NCBI GenBank assembly: GCA_023393525.1 | Contig: JAEWKZ010000124.1 | Span: 89,065-153,064, forward strand | DNA length: 64,000 nt | Direction: 5' to 3' | From: Pseudomonadota bacterium | GTDB taxonomy: Bacteria; Desulfobacterota; Desulfovibrionia; Desulfovibrionales; Desulfomicrobiaceae | Shown: piece by piece, positions 13,186-21,358 of the stretch | Position numbering within the stretch: position 1 is the first letter of the stretch | Layout: each line of letters starts with the position of its first letter | Translations under genes and position numbers: made by a program | Notes under the pieces: generated by a model | The model's input: only the letters and a program-made list of their open reading frames with translations | Told to the model about the DNA's origin: nothing | Database searches by the model: none

Positions 13186-14496
13186 ATGATCGATCGTTAT
13201 ACCCGCAAGGAAATGGGCGAGATTTGGACCCTGGAACAGAAATTCCGGGTCTGGCTCGAAGTGGAACTGGCCATCTGCGAAGGCTGGCACGCCATGGGCG
13301 TCATCCCGGCCACGGACATGGCCACCATCAGGGAAAAGGCCGATTTCGAGCTGGACCGGATTCTCGAACTCGAGGAAACCACCAAGCACGACGTCATCGC
13401 CTTCCTGACCGCCGTGGAAGAAAAGGTCGGCCCCTCGGCCAGATACATCCACCTCGGCTGCACGTCCTCGGACATCGTGGACACGGCCAACGCCGTGCTG
13501 TTGACCAGGGCGGGAAAAATCATCCTGGCCGACCTGGACAGGCTGCTGGGCACCCTGGAAACCATGGCCAAGACCCACCAGGGCAGGCTGTGCATGGGAC
13601 GAACCCACGGCATCCACGCCGAGCCGACCAGCTTCGGCCTCAAAATGGCCGTGTTCCACGCCGAATTCCAGCGCCACCGGCAGCGCTGGGTGGACGCCCT
13701 GGAGAACATCCGCTTCGGCAAGATTTCCGGCGCGGTGGGCACCTACGCCCAGCTCGAACCCGAACTCGAAAAACGCGCCCTGGACATCCTGGGCCTTGAG
13801 GTGGATCCCATTTCCACCCAGGTCATCCAGCGCGACCGCTACGCCCAGTATTTCACCGCCCTGGCGCTGATCGCCGGCGGCATCGAGCGCATCTGCGTGG
13901 AGCTTCGGCACCTGCAGCGCACCGAAGTGCTCGAGGTGGAGGAAGGGTTCGGCAAGGGCCAGAAGGGCTCCTCGGCCATGCCGCACAAGAAGAACCCCAT
14001 CTCGGCCGAGAACCTGACCGGGCTCTCCCGCCTGGTGCGCACCAACGCCGTGGCCGCCATGGAGAACATGGCTCTGTGGCACGAACGCGACATCAGCCAC
14101 TCCTCGGTGGAGCGGGTCATCATGCCCGATTCGACCATCATGGTGAACTACATGCTGAACCGTTTGAACGGGTTGCTGGCAAACCTGCGCATCATCCCCG
14201 AGAACATGGAGCGCAACCTGATGGGCTCCTACGGCCTCTTCTTCTCCCAGCGCGTGCTCATCGCCCTGGTGGAGGCGGGACTGGACCGGCAGAAGGCCTA
14301 CGTCATGGTCCAGGCCGTGGCCATGGACTGCTGGCGGGACCGGACCTCCTTCGAGGCCGCGGTGCGCGTGAGCGCGGAAATCACCGCCCATCTCTCCCCG
14401 GCCCGCCTGGACCAGGCCTTTGATCTGAACTACTATCTGCGGCACGAACAGACCGTTCTCGACCGCGTTTTTTCGCAGGGGAAGAAAAATGATTGA
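13186..14496 (+). CDS. purB: Adenylosuccinate lyase
   Basis: A 436-residue fumarase-superfamily lyase that acts twice in purine synthesis, releasing fumarate from SAICAR and from adenylosuccinate. The signature SSAMPHKKNP is at about residues 264-273 and carries the catalytic serine loop. HLGCTSSDIVDTAN and GRTHGIHAEPTSFG supply the other conserved regions. Its stop overlaps the pyrE start by eight bases, so translation is probably coupled. The length is typical. Confidence 0.97.
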   Translation: MIDRYTRKEMGEIWTLEQKFRVWLEVELAICEGWHAMGVIPATDMATIREKADFELDRILELEETTKHDVIAFLTAVEEKVGPSARYIHLGCTSSDIVDTANAVLLTRAGKIILADLDRLLGTLETMAKTHQGRLCMGRTHGIHAEPTSFGLKMAVFHAEFQRHRQRWVDALENIRFGKISGAVGTYAQLEPELEKRALDILGLEVDPISTQVIQRDRYAQYFTALALIAGGIERICVELRHLQRTEVLEVEEGFGKGQKGSSAMPHKKNPISAENLTGLSRLVRTNAVAAMENMALWHERDISHSSVERVIMPDSTIMVNYMLNRLNGLLANLRIIPENMERNLMGSYGLFFSQRVLIALVEAGLDRQKAYVMVQAVAMDCWRDRTSFEAAVRVSAEITAHLSPARLDQAFDLNYYLRHEQTVLDRVFSQGKKND

Positions 14497-15052
14497 TCTG
14501 AAGAGGCGTCTGGCCCGTCTGCTCATCGAGAAGTCCTACCTCGAAGGCGACTTCACACTGACCTCGGGCAAGAAGAGCGACTATTATTTCGACTGCAAGC
14601 ACACGGCCCTGCATCCTGAAGGGGCCTGGCTCATCGGCAAGCTTTTTCTGGACATGATCCGCGCCAAGGGCGGGGTCAAGGGCGTGGGCGGCATGACGCT
14701 CGGGGCCGATCCGCTGGTATCGAGCGTGACCGTGGTCTCCCATTTGGAGGGCTACCCATTGCCCGGATTCATCATCCGCAAGCAGTCCAAGGGGCACGGC
14801 ACCAACCAGTACCTGGAAGGGCTCAAGAACTTCGAACCGGGACAGAGCGTCTGCCTGCTCGAAGACGTGATCACCACCGGCGGCACGCTGCTCACGGCAG
14901 TCGAGCGCGTGCGCGACCAGGGCCTGAACATCGCCTGTATCATGGGCGTGCTCGACCGCGAACAGGGCGGCCGGGAGAATCTGGAAAAGGCCGGATTCGA
15001 CCTGCAGACCATCTTCACCCGCAAAGAACTGCTCGAAACCGCCAAAAGCTAG
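14489..15052 (+). CDS. pyrE: Orotate phosphoribosyltransferase
   Basis: A 187-residue enzyme that adds ribose phosphate from PRPP to orotate, giving OMP. The PRPP-binding motif VCLLEDVITTGGTLL is at about residues 121-135, and FTLTSGKKSDYYFD is the N-terminal family signature. It overlaps purB by eight bases, linking one pyrimidine and one purine gene. A GC-rich hairpin sits right at the stop codon. Confidence 0.96.
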   Translation: MIDLKRRLARLLIEKSYLEGDFTLTSGKKSDYYFDCKHTALHPEGAWLIGKLFLDMIRAKGGVKGVGGMTLGADPLVSSVTVVSHLEGYPLPGFIIRKQSKGHGTNQYLEGLKNFEPGQSVCLLEDVITTGGTLLTAVERVRDQGLNIACIMGVLDREQGGRENLEKAGFDLQTIFTRKELLETAKS

Positions 15053-15069
15053 GGAGGCTCAGGCCTCCC
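15052..15069 (+). terminator. Hairpin at the end of pyrE
   Basis: GGGAGGC and GCCTCCC form a perfect 7-bp stem with a TCAG loop, starting at the last base of the pyrE stop codon. No T-run follows on the plus strand, so it may be a weak or factor-dependent terminator or an RNA-stability element. Confidence 0.4.
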
Positions 15070-15208
15070 CGACTTGAAGCATGGGCACCTTCCCCGTCCA
15101 GGCGGCCCGTCGGAACATCCTTTCCTGCGCCACGGTCCGGACCACCGGCCTTGCGTCCGGAGCACCGGGAGTCCGGACCATCATCGGCGACGTGGAGACG
15201 AAGCAGCC

Positions 15209-15982
15209 ATGACCTTCACCAACCTGCCCCTGCGCTACATTGAGGAGCACCCCCATTTTCTGGAGCTCTTCCTGACCCGCAAGCTCTGCCCCGAGCTTGG
15301 CCTCGACGCCCTGGCCCTCGATACGTTTTCGCCCGAATGGCACAAAAGGACCGCCCGCATTTTTCATGACGTGGGCCTGACCTGCGCCGTACACCTGCCC
15401 TTTTTCGACCTGCGCCCGGGAAGCCTCGACCCCATGATCCTGAAGGCGAGTCGGGAGCGCCTGCTGCAAGCCGTGGACACGGCCCAGGTCTACGCCCCGG
15501 CCCACTTCATCGCCCATCTGGACTACAACAGCGTCATCTATTCCCATTTCAAGGACGCATGGCTTGAAAATTCCCTGCGCACCTGGGAACTCGTGCTGGA
15601 TCAGACGGCAGAGGTCCCGCTCTATCTTGAAAACGTGTTCGAACCGAGTCCGGACCATCACGTACGCGTGCTGCGAGGACTTGAAGGCAAGGCCGGAGCC
15701 TGTCTGGACGTGGGGCACTGGCACTGTTTCGCCGCAGGACGCAAGCGGGGGAACCTGCAGGAGTGGCTCGCCGCCCTGACCCCTTTCCCCCTGCACCTGC
15801 ATCTGCACGACAACGATGGCGAGTCCGACGCCCATCTTGGACTGGGCCAGGGCGCGATCCCCTGGGACCAGCTCTGGGCCGGCCTGGACGGCCGGGAAGT
15901 CTCGGCCACTTTCGAACCGCACACAAAAGACGCCTTCCTGGCCACCCGGAACTACCTGCGCGACCACGACCTGAAGCTCTGA
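15209..15982 (+). CDS. Xylose isomerase-like TIM-barrel (AP endonuclease 2 family) protein
   Basis: A 257-residue protein of the sugar phosphate isomerase/epimerase (AP_endonuc_2) fold. Metal-site style motifs are visible: AVHLPFFDLRPGS, LYLENVFEPSPDH (Glu), CLDVGHWHCF (Asp/His) and LHLHLHDNDGESDAH. It is distinct from the CbiR candidate at 37705. The start at 15209 has GGAG upstream; the 156 bases before it hold only the pyrE hairpin. Substrate unknown. It may cleave or isomerise a phosphorylated sugar or nucleotide, but context gives no firm lead. Confidence 0.75.
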   Translation: MTFTNLPLRYIEEHPHFLELFLTRKLCPELGLDALALDTFSPEWHKRTARIFHDVGLTCAVHLPFFDLRPGSLDPMILKASRERLLQAVDTAQVYAPAHFIAHLDYNSVIYSHFKDAWLENSLRTWELVLDQTAEVPLYLENVFEPSPDHHVRVLRGLEGKAGACLDVGHWHCFAAGRKRGNLQEWLAALTPFPLHLHLHDNDGESDAHLGLGQGAIPWDQLWAGLDGREVSATFEPHTKDAFLATRNYLRDHDLKL

Positions 15983-16002
15983 GCGGCGCGCGGCGCAGAG
16001 AT

Positions 16003-16091
16003 AATCGCGACACGAATCACGACACGCTTCTTGTCAATCGCGACAAATCGTGACATACCCATGTCGTGATTTGCCATCATTTGTCACGACA
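16003..16091 (+). repeat. Cluster of 10-bp repeats AATCRYGACA upstream of the Fic gene
   Basis: Direct copies AATCGCGACA (16003 and 16036), AATCACGACA (16015) and AATCGTGACA (16046) are followed by an inverted copy TGTCGTGATT (16062-16071) and a partial copy TGTCACGACA (16082). The start-to-start distances of direct copies are 12, 21 and 10 bases, near one or two helical turns. The array ends ten bases before the Fic start. This is the layout of an operator for a DNA-binding autorepressor, and the downstream protein has a winged helix. Confidence 0.75.
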
Positions 16092-16101
16092 AGGCCCGCG
16101 A

Positions 16102-17496
16102 ATGCATATTCCCGCTCACAGACATGAAGAAATCCGGCAGCTTCTGCTCCAATATCCTGACGGACTGACCAGCACCGCCATCAGCGCGTCGCTGCGAAAT
16201 CCGCCGCATCAACGCACGGTGCAGCGCTGGCTGTCCGAACTTGTGGCCTTGGGAGCCGTGACCGTTTCCGGTCGCGCGCGCGCCACCGTCTATCAGCTGG
16301 GCACTCCCTCCGGCAGCCCGGCAACGCTGCCCGCAGAGCCATCGGCATCCTTCGGCGCCACTGACGGCATTCCCCTGTCGGAGCACGGCAGAGAGATCTG
16401 CGCCTACGTCCGACGCCCACGGACGGGCCGAACGCCGATGGGTTATGATCGAGGTTTTCTCGACGATTACGTTCCAAACCAGAGCTGGTACTTGAGCGAG
16501 GCCACGAGGAGGCATTTGCGAGGCATTGGCGAGACGGACGCGTTGGGGCGACCGGCGGGCACGCATGGACGGGCCATTTTGAACCGGCTTCTGATCGACT
16601 TGTCCTGGGCCTCCAGCCGCCTGGAAGGCAACACCTACTCCCGGCTCGATACGAAGGAGCTGATCGAATTCGGTCGCCATGCCGAAGGCAAGGACGCCCA
16701 GGACGCCCAGATGATCCTCAACCACAAGGCGGCCATCGAATTGTTGCTCGATGAATCCGATACCGTTGGTTTTGACGCGCAGACCGTGCTCAGCCTGCAT
16801 GGCCTGCTTTCAGAAAACCTGATGCCCGATCCGGACGCATCCGGACGTTTGCGGTGCCGGCCGGTGCAGATCAGCGGATCAGTCTTCATTCCCCTGGCCA
16901 TGCCGCAGGTCATCGAAGAATGCTTTCACGGCATCCTGGGCAAAGCGGCGGCCATTACCGACCCATTCGAGCAGGCGTTTTTCGCGCTGGTCCAGCTTCC
17001 GTACCTCCAACCTTTCGAAGATGTGAACAAGCGCGTCTCACGGCTCGCGGCCAATATTCCGCTGCTCAAAAACAATCTCTCGCCGCTGACATTCATCGAC
17101 GTTCCGGACCGGACCTATGTCGATGCGATCCTGGGCGTGTACGAAATGAACCGCATCGAATTGCTGCGGGACCTCTTTGTCTGGGCATACGAACGCTCGG
17201 CCAAGGAATACGTGGCCGTGCGCAAGAGCCTGGCCGACCCGGACCCTTTGCGTCTGCGTTACAGGCAGGAATTGCGGGAGATTGTCGCTGATATCGTACG
17301 CAGTGGACGACAGGATGTGCTTGCGGCCATGGAGCGGTTTGCGGATGAACGGATTAAAGCCCGGGACCGGGAAGCCTTTGTCGAGATGGTTCAGGACGAA
17401 TTGAAGCGCCTCCATCCGGGAACGCTGGCCAGATATCGACTCCGACTTTCCGAATTCGAAGCGTGGCGGGAGGCAAGAAAAGCTCTCATGAGCTGA
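16102..17496 (+). CDS. Fic-domain protein with N-terminal winged helix
   Basis: A 464-residue protein. Residues about 5-70 form a winged helix-turn-helix, and the Fic fold spans roughly 160-370. The inhibitory motif S-x3-E-(G/N) is present as SSRLEGN (Ser171, Glu175). The catalytic loop is unusual: QPFEDVNKRVSR (303-314), where Gln303 replaces the catalytic His and Lys310 replaces the Gly of HPFxxGNGRxxR. AMPylation by the normal mechanism is therefore doubtful and a regulator role is likely. No strong ribosome site precedes the ATG. It is monocistronic, between the repeat array and a hairpin terminator. Confidence 0.85.
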   Translation: MHIPAHRHEEIRQLLLQYPDGLTSTAISASLRNPPHQRTVQRWLSELVALGAVTVSGRARATVYQLGTPSGSPATLPAEPSASFGATDGIPLSEHGREICAYVRRPRTGRTPMGYDRGFLDDYVPNQSWYLSEATRRHLRGIGETDALGRPAGTHGRAILNRLLIDLSWASSRLEGNTYSRLDTKELIEFGRHAEGKDAQDAQMILNHKAAIELLLDESDTVGFDAQTVLSLHGLLSENLMPDPDASGRLRCRPVQISGSVFIPLAMPQVIEECFHGILGKAAAITDPFEQAFFALVQLPYLQPFEDVNKRVSRLAANIPLLKNNLSPLTFIDVPDRTYVDAILGVYEMNRIELLRDLFVWAYERSAKEYVAVRKSLADPDPLRLRYRQELREIVADIVRSGRQDVLAAMERFADERIKARDREAFVEMVQDELKRLHPGTLARYRLRLSEFEAWREARKALMS

Positions 17497-17520
17497 AGAA
17501 TGGGTCGGGCATGGAACAGA

Positions 17521-17549
17521 ACGTGGCGGGCATGAGAGCCCCGCCACGT
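17521..17549. terminator. Bidirectional hairpin between convergent genes
   Basis: ACGTGGCGGG and its exact complement CCCGCCACGT form a 10-bp stem with a nine-base loop. It lies between the Fic stop and the glycosyltransferase stop, which it just touches. Only short A/T-rich flanks follow on either side, so efficiency is uncertain. Confidence 0.6.
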
Positions 17550-19105
17550 CAAAAAGAGCCGCCCTCATGCTCCGGCCACGCGCCCTTGTAACCCCGGCAC
17601 AGATAGATGGTGAAGGTCTGGCCGGTGCGTTTGCCGTGCGCCGTGGTCACGACCCTTGGTTCATCCACGCTTTCAAACAGTTCCAGCACCCTCGCGGAAA
17701 CTTCCCCCTTCTCGCCCCTGGCCACGAAGACCGCGCTTTGCATGTCCTGATCCGGACCAGGCCAGAGATCGTACTGGTTCATCTTGCGGCCTCCCGCCAG
17801 GCAGAACGCGCGTTTCTGGCCTGGAACGTAAAAGGACAGCTCCGCCGTGACCCCGTAATTGTTCGCAAAAACAAAAACCGAGTCCTCGCCGCCGAGCTCA
17901 TCCCTGGCCTGGGCCACCTGCGCGCCCAGATCCTGCCAGCCCAGGAGTCGATAGACCGGATTTTTGGGGCTGTCGAAGGGGATGAACCCCTGCAGATGCA
18001 GCAGGATGAAGACGACAGCGCCCAGCGCGGGCCAGGCGAAGCGCCATTTGGGACGCGGATCGCGGTGCATGAAGCGCTCCACGGCCAGGGCCGCGAGCAT
18101 GATTCCGGCAGGATAGGCCGTGGCCGACCAGTTGGCCTCGATCTTGGTATGCAGGCTCCAGAACAGGAAAAAAAGCCAGACCGGCCAGAAAAAAACGGTC
18201 AGGATCACGGACATGGTGCGGGGAAGCCAGGGAAAGGCGGGTTCGTCGCTGCGTTGTAAAAGCTGCCGGCCGACCAGCCAGGCGCCGATGAACAGGAAAA
18301 CGAACCACCACGGGGTGACCACGCCGAGCTGACTGCCCAGATATTCGGGAAAATTCTTCAGCTCAAAAAAGACCTTGGCCTTGTCCCCGGCCATGGCCCC
18401 GCGATACAGGACGTGCTTGATCCCGACCCAGCCGTTGGTGGCGTTCCAGATCAGGATCGGCAACATGCCGGCCAGGCCGCCGATGCCCAGGGTCTTCAGG
18501 AGCCGGGGCCAGAAAAGCGCGGGCATGTCCTGCTTGCGCCCTATCCAGAATGCGGCCGCCAAGGCCAGCGGAATGAACAGCGCCATGGTGTATTTGGCCG
18601 TGATCCCAAGCGAAAGAAACAGCCCGAGCGCGATGAACGCCGCGAGATGGCCCTTGTCCACGGCCACGCAGAGGCTGATCATGCCCAGGATCCAGCAGAC
18701 CAGAAGCGGATTGTCCGTGGTCATGAGCAGACCCCCGGCCATGAAGAGCATGGTCGTGTTCAGGACGACGAGGGTCCAGAAGGCGGTGCGGATGCGTTTG
18801 AGATAAATGCCGATCCAGCCCAGAACGGCCACCTGCATGACCAGCGCCCCGACCATGGCACCGGCGCGCACCCCGAGTTCCGTGGCTCCCAGAAAGGCCG
18901 CGCCCACATAATTGATGAACGCGATAAGCGGCCCCTTGGAATAATAGGACCATTGCAGACTCCGGCTCCAGTCCCAGTACTGGGCCTCGTCGGGGGCGAG
19001 GTTGAGTTGCCCCGTGACCACGAACCAGTATCTGGCCAGGGTCGCGGCCGTGATCAAAAGAAGGCTCAAAACCCAATACAGGGCGGATTCTTGGCGGTCG
19101 GTCAT
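17549..19105 (-). CDS. PMT/ArnT-family membrane glycosyltransferase
   Basis: A 518-residue polytopic protein with about ten or more hydrophobic segments. It has the DE motif of the GT39/GT83 fold in the first loop (LAPDEAQYWDWSR, near residue 37) and a soluble C-terminal part with the FVFANNYGVTAELSFY region. Such enzymes transfer a sugar from a polyprenyl-phosphate carrier to lipid A or protein on the periplasmic side. The start at 19105 has AAGGAGGG. Its start overlaps the stop of the upstream pseudouridine synthase by four bases. The acceptor is unknown. Confidence 0.85.
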   Translation of the reverse strand: MTDRQESALYWVLSLLLITAATLARYWFVVTGQLNLAPDEAQYWDWSRSLQWSYYSKGPLIAFINYVGAAFLGATELGVRAGAMVGALVMQVAVLGWIGIYLKRIRTAFWTLVVLNTTMLFMAGGLLMTTDNPLLVCWILGMISLCVAVDKGHLAAFIALGLFLSLGITAKYTMALFIPLALAAAFWIGRKQDMPALFWPRLLKTLGIGGLAGMLPILIWNATNGWVGIKHVLYRGAMAGDKAKVFFELKNFPEYLGSQLGVVTPWWFVFLFIGAWLVGRQLLQRSDEPAFPWLPRTMSVILTVFFWPVWLFFLFWSLHTKIEANWSATAYPAGIMLAALAVERFMHRDPRPKWRFAWPALGAVVFILLHLQGFIPFDSPKNPVYRLLGWQDLGAQVAQARDELGGEDSVFVFANNYGVTAELSFYVPGQKRAFCLAGGRKMNQYDLWPGPDQDMQSAVFVARGEKGEVSARVLELFESVDEPRVVTTAHGKRTGQTFTIYLCRGYKGAWPEHEGGSF

Positions 19106-20019
19106 ATGGGTCCCTCCTTGGCGGGAGCTGTGGCGAGAATAGTATCGATGTCCTGCGCACGACAAGGGTCGATGCGAAACTCGTCCCGCCAGGGCGGCAG
19201 GACGAAAAATGAATGTCCGGGCCAGGAAAGAGCGGTCGCATGCAAAAGAAGCCCGCCCCCATGGCCATAGCGGGGATCGCCGACAATGGCGTGGCCGCAG
19301 TCGGCCAGATGGACCCGGATCTGATGGGTGCGTCCCGTGCCGAGCACGACCAGCAGCAGGCTCCGCCCGGCCCTGGAAAGCACTGGATGAACATGGGACA
19401 CGGCCCGCTTGCCCTGCCCGGAGACCACCTGCTCGCCGCTTCCGGTTTGGGTCTTGGCCAGCTCCGAAACAACCGTCCGCCAGCCGGAGAAGGGCCATTC
19501 TCCCTCCACCCAGCACAGATAGGCCTTGGTCAGCCCGGGCCACGAAGCATGCATGGCGCGCAAAAAATCGTGGGTCTTGGCGCAGAGCAGGAGCCCGGAG
19601 GTATCACGGTCCAGACGATGAACCGGAACCGGCACGAAGGCTCCCGCGTGACGGCGCTTCAAGCGGTCATGCACGGAATCGGTCCAACCCGTGCCCCCGT
19701 GCGCCGGAAGCCCCGACGGCTTGTCGACGACAAGCATCTCCCCGTTTTCAAACACCACGTCAATCCCGGGCAGAGGACTTGCGGGCTCTTGCCTGCGCTG
19801 CGCATCGACCGGAGGGATGCGCACCTTCTGTCCGGTCAGCACGCGATCGAAGGGCTTGCACCGGCGTCCGTCCACGCGCACCTGACCGGTGCGCACCAGG
19901 CGCATGAAGAGGCCCGTCGGAAGACTGCCCAGCCGGGCCTCCAGAAAGGAGACGAGCTTGCGGCCGTTTTCCTCGCGCCCGACTTCCACCACCTGAACCG
20001 ATGTCCTTTCCGACTGCAT
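19102..20019 (-). CDS. RluA-family pseudouridine synthase
   Basis: A 305-residue RNA-modifying enzyme. An S4 RNA-binding domain (FMRLVRTGQVRVDGRR) occupies about residues 25-75. The catalytic motif HRLDRDTSGLLL holds the essential Asp near residue 137, and GTGRTHQIRVHL and VGDPRYG follow. This is the RluC/RluD type, likely acting on 23S rRNA. The ATG at 20019 has GGAGGGG just upstream and is preferred over earlier in-frame codons. It is translationally coupled to the glycosyltransferase gene downstream. Confidence 0.93.
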   Translation of the reverse strand: MQSERTSVQVVEVGREENGRKLVSFLEARLGSLPTGLFMRLVRTGQVRVDGRRCKPFDRVLTGQKVRIPPVDAQRRQEPASPLPGIDVVFENGEMLVVDKPSGLPAHGGTGWTDSVHDRLKRRHAGAFVPVPVHRLDRDTSGLLLCAKTHDFLRAMHASWPGLTKAYLCWVEGEWPFSGWRTVVSELAKTQTGSGEQVVSGQGKRAVSHVHPVLSRAGRSLLLVVLGTGRTHQIRVHLADCGHAIVGDPRYGHGGGLLLHATALSWPGHSFFVLPPWRDEFRIDPCRAQDIDTILATAPAKEGPI

Positions 20020-20031
20020 GGCCCCTCCGCT

Positions 20032-20072
20032 TTGACAGGCCCTTTCTTGATGGCTACAGGGGCTCTTGTCAA
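20032..20072. promoter_or_regulatory. Divergent promoter pair with facing -35 hexamers
   Basis: TTTGACA at 20031 and TGTCAAA at 20067 form an inverted repeat. Each supplies a perfect TTGACA, one per strand. On the plus strand TACAGG lies 17 bases away (20055-20060); on the minus strand CAAGAA lies 17 bases away (20049-20044). The -10 matches are weak. They would serve the RNA methyltransferase and the pseudouridine synthase and would occlude each other. Confidence 0.45.
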
Positions 20073-20095
20073 ATAGAGCCCTTAAACCACCCCCT

Positions 20096-21340
20096 ATGAA
20101 AAATACCACTCGCTCTTTCAGGCTGGTGTGCGCAAAGGATCAGATCCAGGATGTGGAAGCCCTGCTCCAGGCCGAAGGATTCCGCTTCGAACCGCAACCC
20201 TGCTTCGACCTGGCCCGGACCCTGACCGCCGAACCCGTGCCGCTGGGGCGGAGCATCGCGGCCAGATTCGGCTACGTCTACATCCAGGACAAATCCTCCA
20301 TGCTCCCGCCCCTGGCCCTGGCTCCGCAGTCCGGAGACCGGGTGCTGGATTTCTGCGCCAGTCCAGGCAGCAAGACCGGCATCCTCTCCCAGCTTGTCGG
20401 TCCCGCCGGACTGGTTCTGGCCAATGAACCCAGCCCGGACCGCCTGGCCACCCTGCGCGTGAACATGCGCCATCTCGGCTGCTACAACGTGGCCACCTGC
20501 AAATATGAAGGCCAGTCCCTGCCCCTTCAAGACGACTCGTGGCCGCACATCCTGCTCGACGCGCCCTGCAGCGGCTGGGGCACGGTGGACAAGAACCCCA
20601 AGGCCGCCCAGATGTGGGCCGGGGAAAAAACGGCGCCGCTGGAAGCCCTGCAACGGGAACTTTTGACCAAGGCCGCGGGGCTTCTTGCCCCGGGAGGGCG
20701 ACTCCTTTATTCGACCTGCACCACGAATGTGCGCGAAAACGAGGATCAGATCCGTTTTGCCATGGATCACCTGGGTCTTGTGCCTGAACCCTTGACGGAA
20801 TTCCCCGGCTTCAGGTTCGCCCCGTCCCTGCCCGGATGCCTGCTGGTGGACGGAGAAGGCAGCCTCGCGCAGGGATTTTTCCTGGCCGCGCTGGGCAAGC
20901 CGGGTCAGCGGGAAAAGAGCCCGCATGCGCCGAAAGCCGAGTTGCCCGGCGAGCGTGTTTCACGCCAGGAGTTTTCGACCCGCACCGGACTGGACACGGA
21001 CTGGCTCCCGGAGCACAGTTTTTTGCGCGTGGGCGGCCGCATCTATCTTATTATGGAACAGGCGGCAAAGCTTCCGGCCAAGCTCCGCTGGCAAGGCTTT
21101 GCCGTGGGCAAGAGCGCCGGGGATTCCATCCTGGCCGACGCCACGCTGCGCATGTTCGTGCCGCCACGGCCGGACGGAAAAAGCCTGGTTCTCGAGCAGG
21201 CGAGCACGATCCGCGAACTCCTGTCCGGGCAGAGCCTGCCCTGGTCCGGGCCGGGAAAGCGCCTCGCGTTTTATTTCAGGGGACTTCCCTTGGGGTTTTT
21301 GACGATCAAGGGCAATCGATGCCTGTGGTCGGACCGATAA
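20096..21340 (+). CDS. NOL1/NOP2/Sun-family RNA (cytosine-5) methyltransferase
   Basis: A 414-residue SAM-dependent rRNA or tRNA m5C methyltransferase, similar in layout to RsmF. The SAM motif is LDFCASPGSKTG (near residue 84). The two catalytic cysteines sit in LLDAPCSGWG and LYSTCTTNVRENED. A C-terminal extension of about 120 residues resembles the RsmF-type PUA-like tail. ATG at 20096 lacks a clear ribosome site; a TTG 30 bases upstream is an alternative start. It diverges from the pseudouridine synthase, so two rRNA-modifying genes share a control region. Confidence 0.92.
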   Translation: MKNTTRSFRLVCAKDQIQDVEALLQAEGFRFEPQPCFDLARTLTAEPVPLGRSIAARFGYVYIQDKSSMLPPLALAPQSGDRVLDFCASPGSKTGILSQLVGPAGLVLANEPSPDRLATLRVNMRHLGCYNVATCKYEGQSLPLQDDSWPHILLDAPCSGWGTVDKNPKAAQMWAGEKTAPLEALQRELLTKAAGLLAPGGRLLYSTCTTNVRENEDQIRFAMDHLGLVPEPLTEFPGFRFAPSLPGCLLVDGEGSLAQGFFLAALGKPGQREKSPHAPKAELPGERVSRQEFSTRTGLDTDWLPEHSFLRVGGRIYLIMEQAAKLPAKLRWQGFAVGKSAGDSILADATLRMFVPPRPDGKSLVLEQASTIRELLSGQSLPWSGPGKRLAFYFRGLPLGFLTIKGNRCLWSDR

Positions 21341-21358
21341 CATAAACAGGAGAGCATC

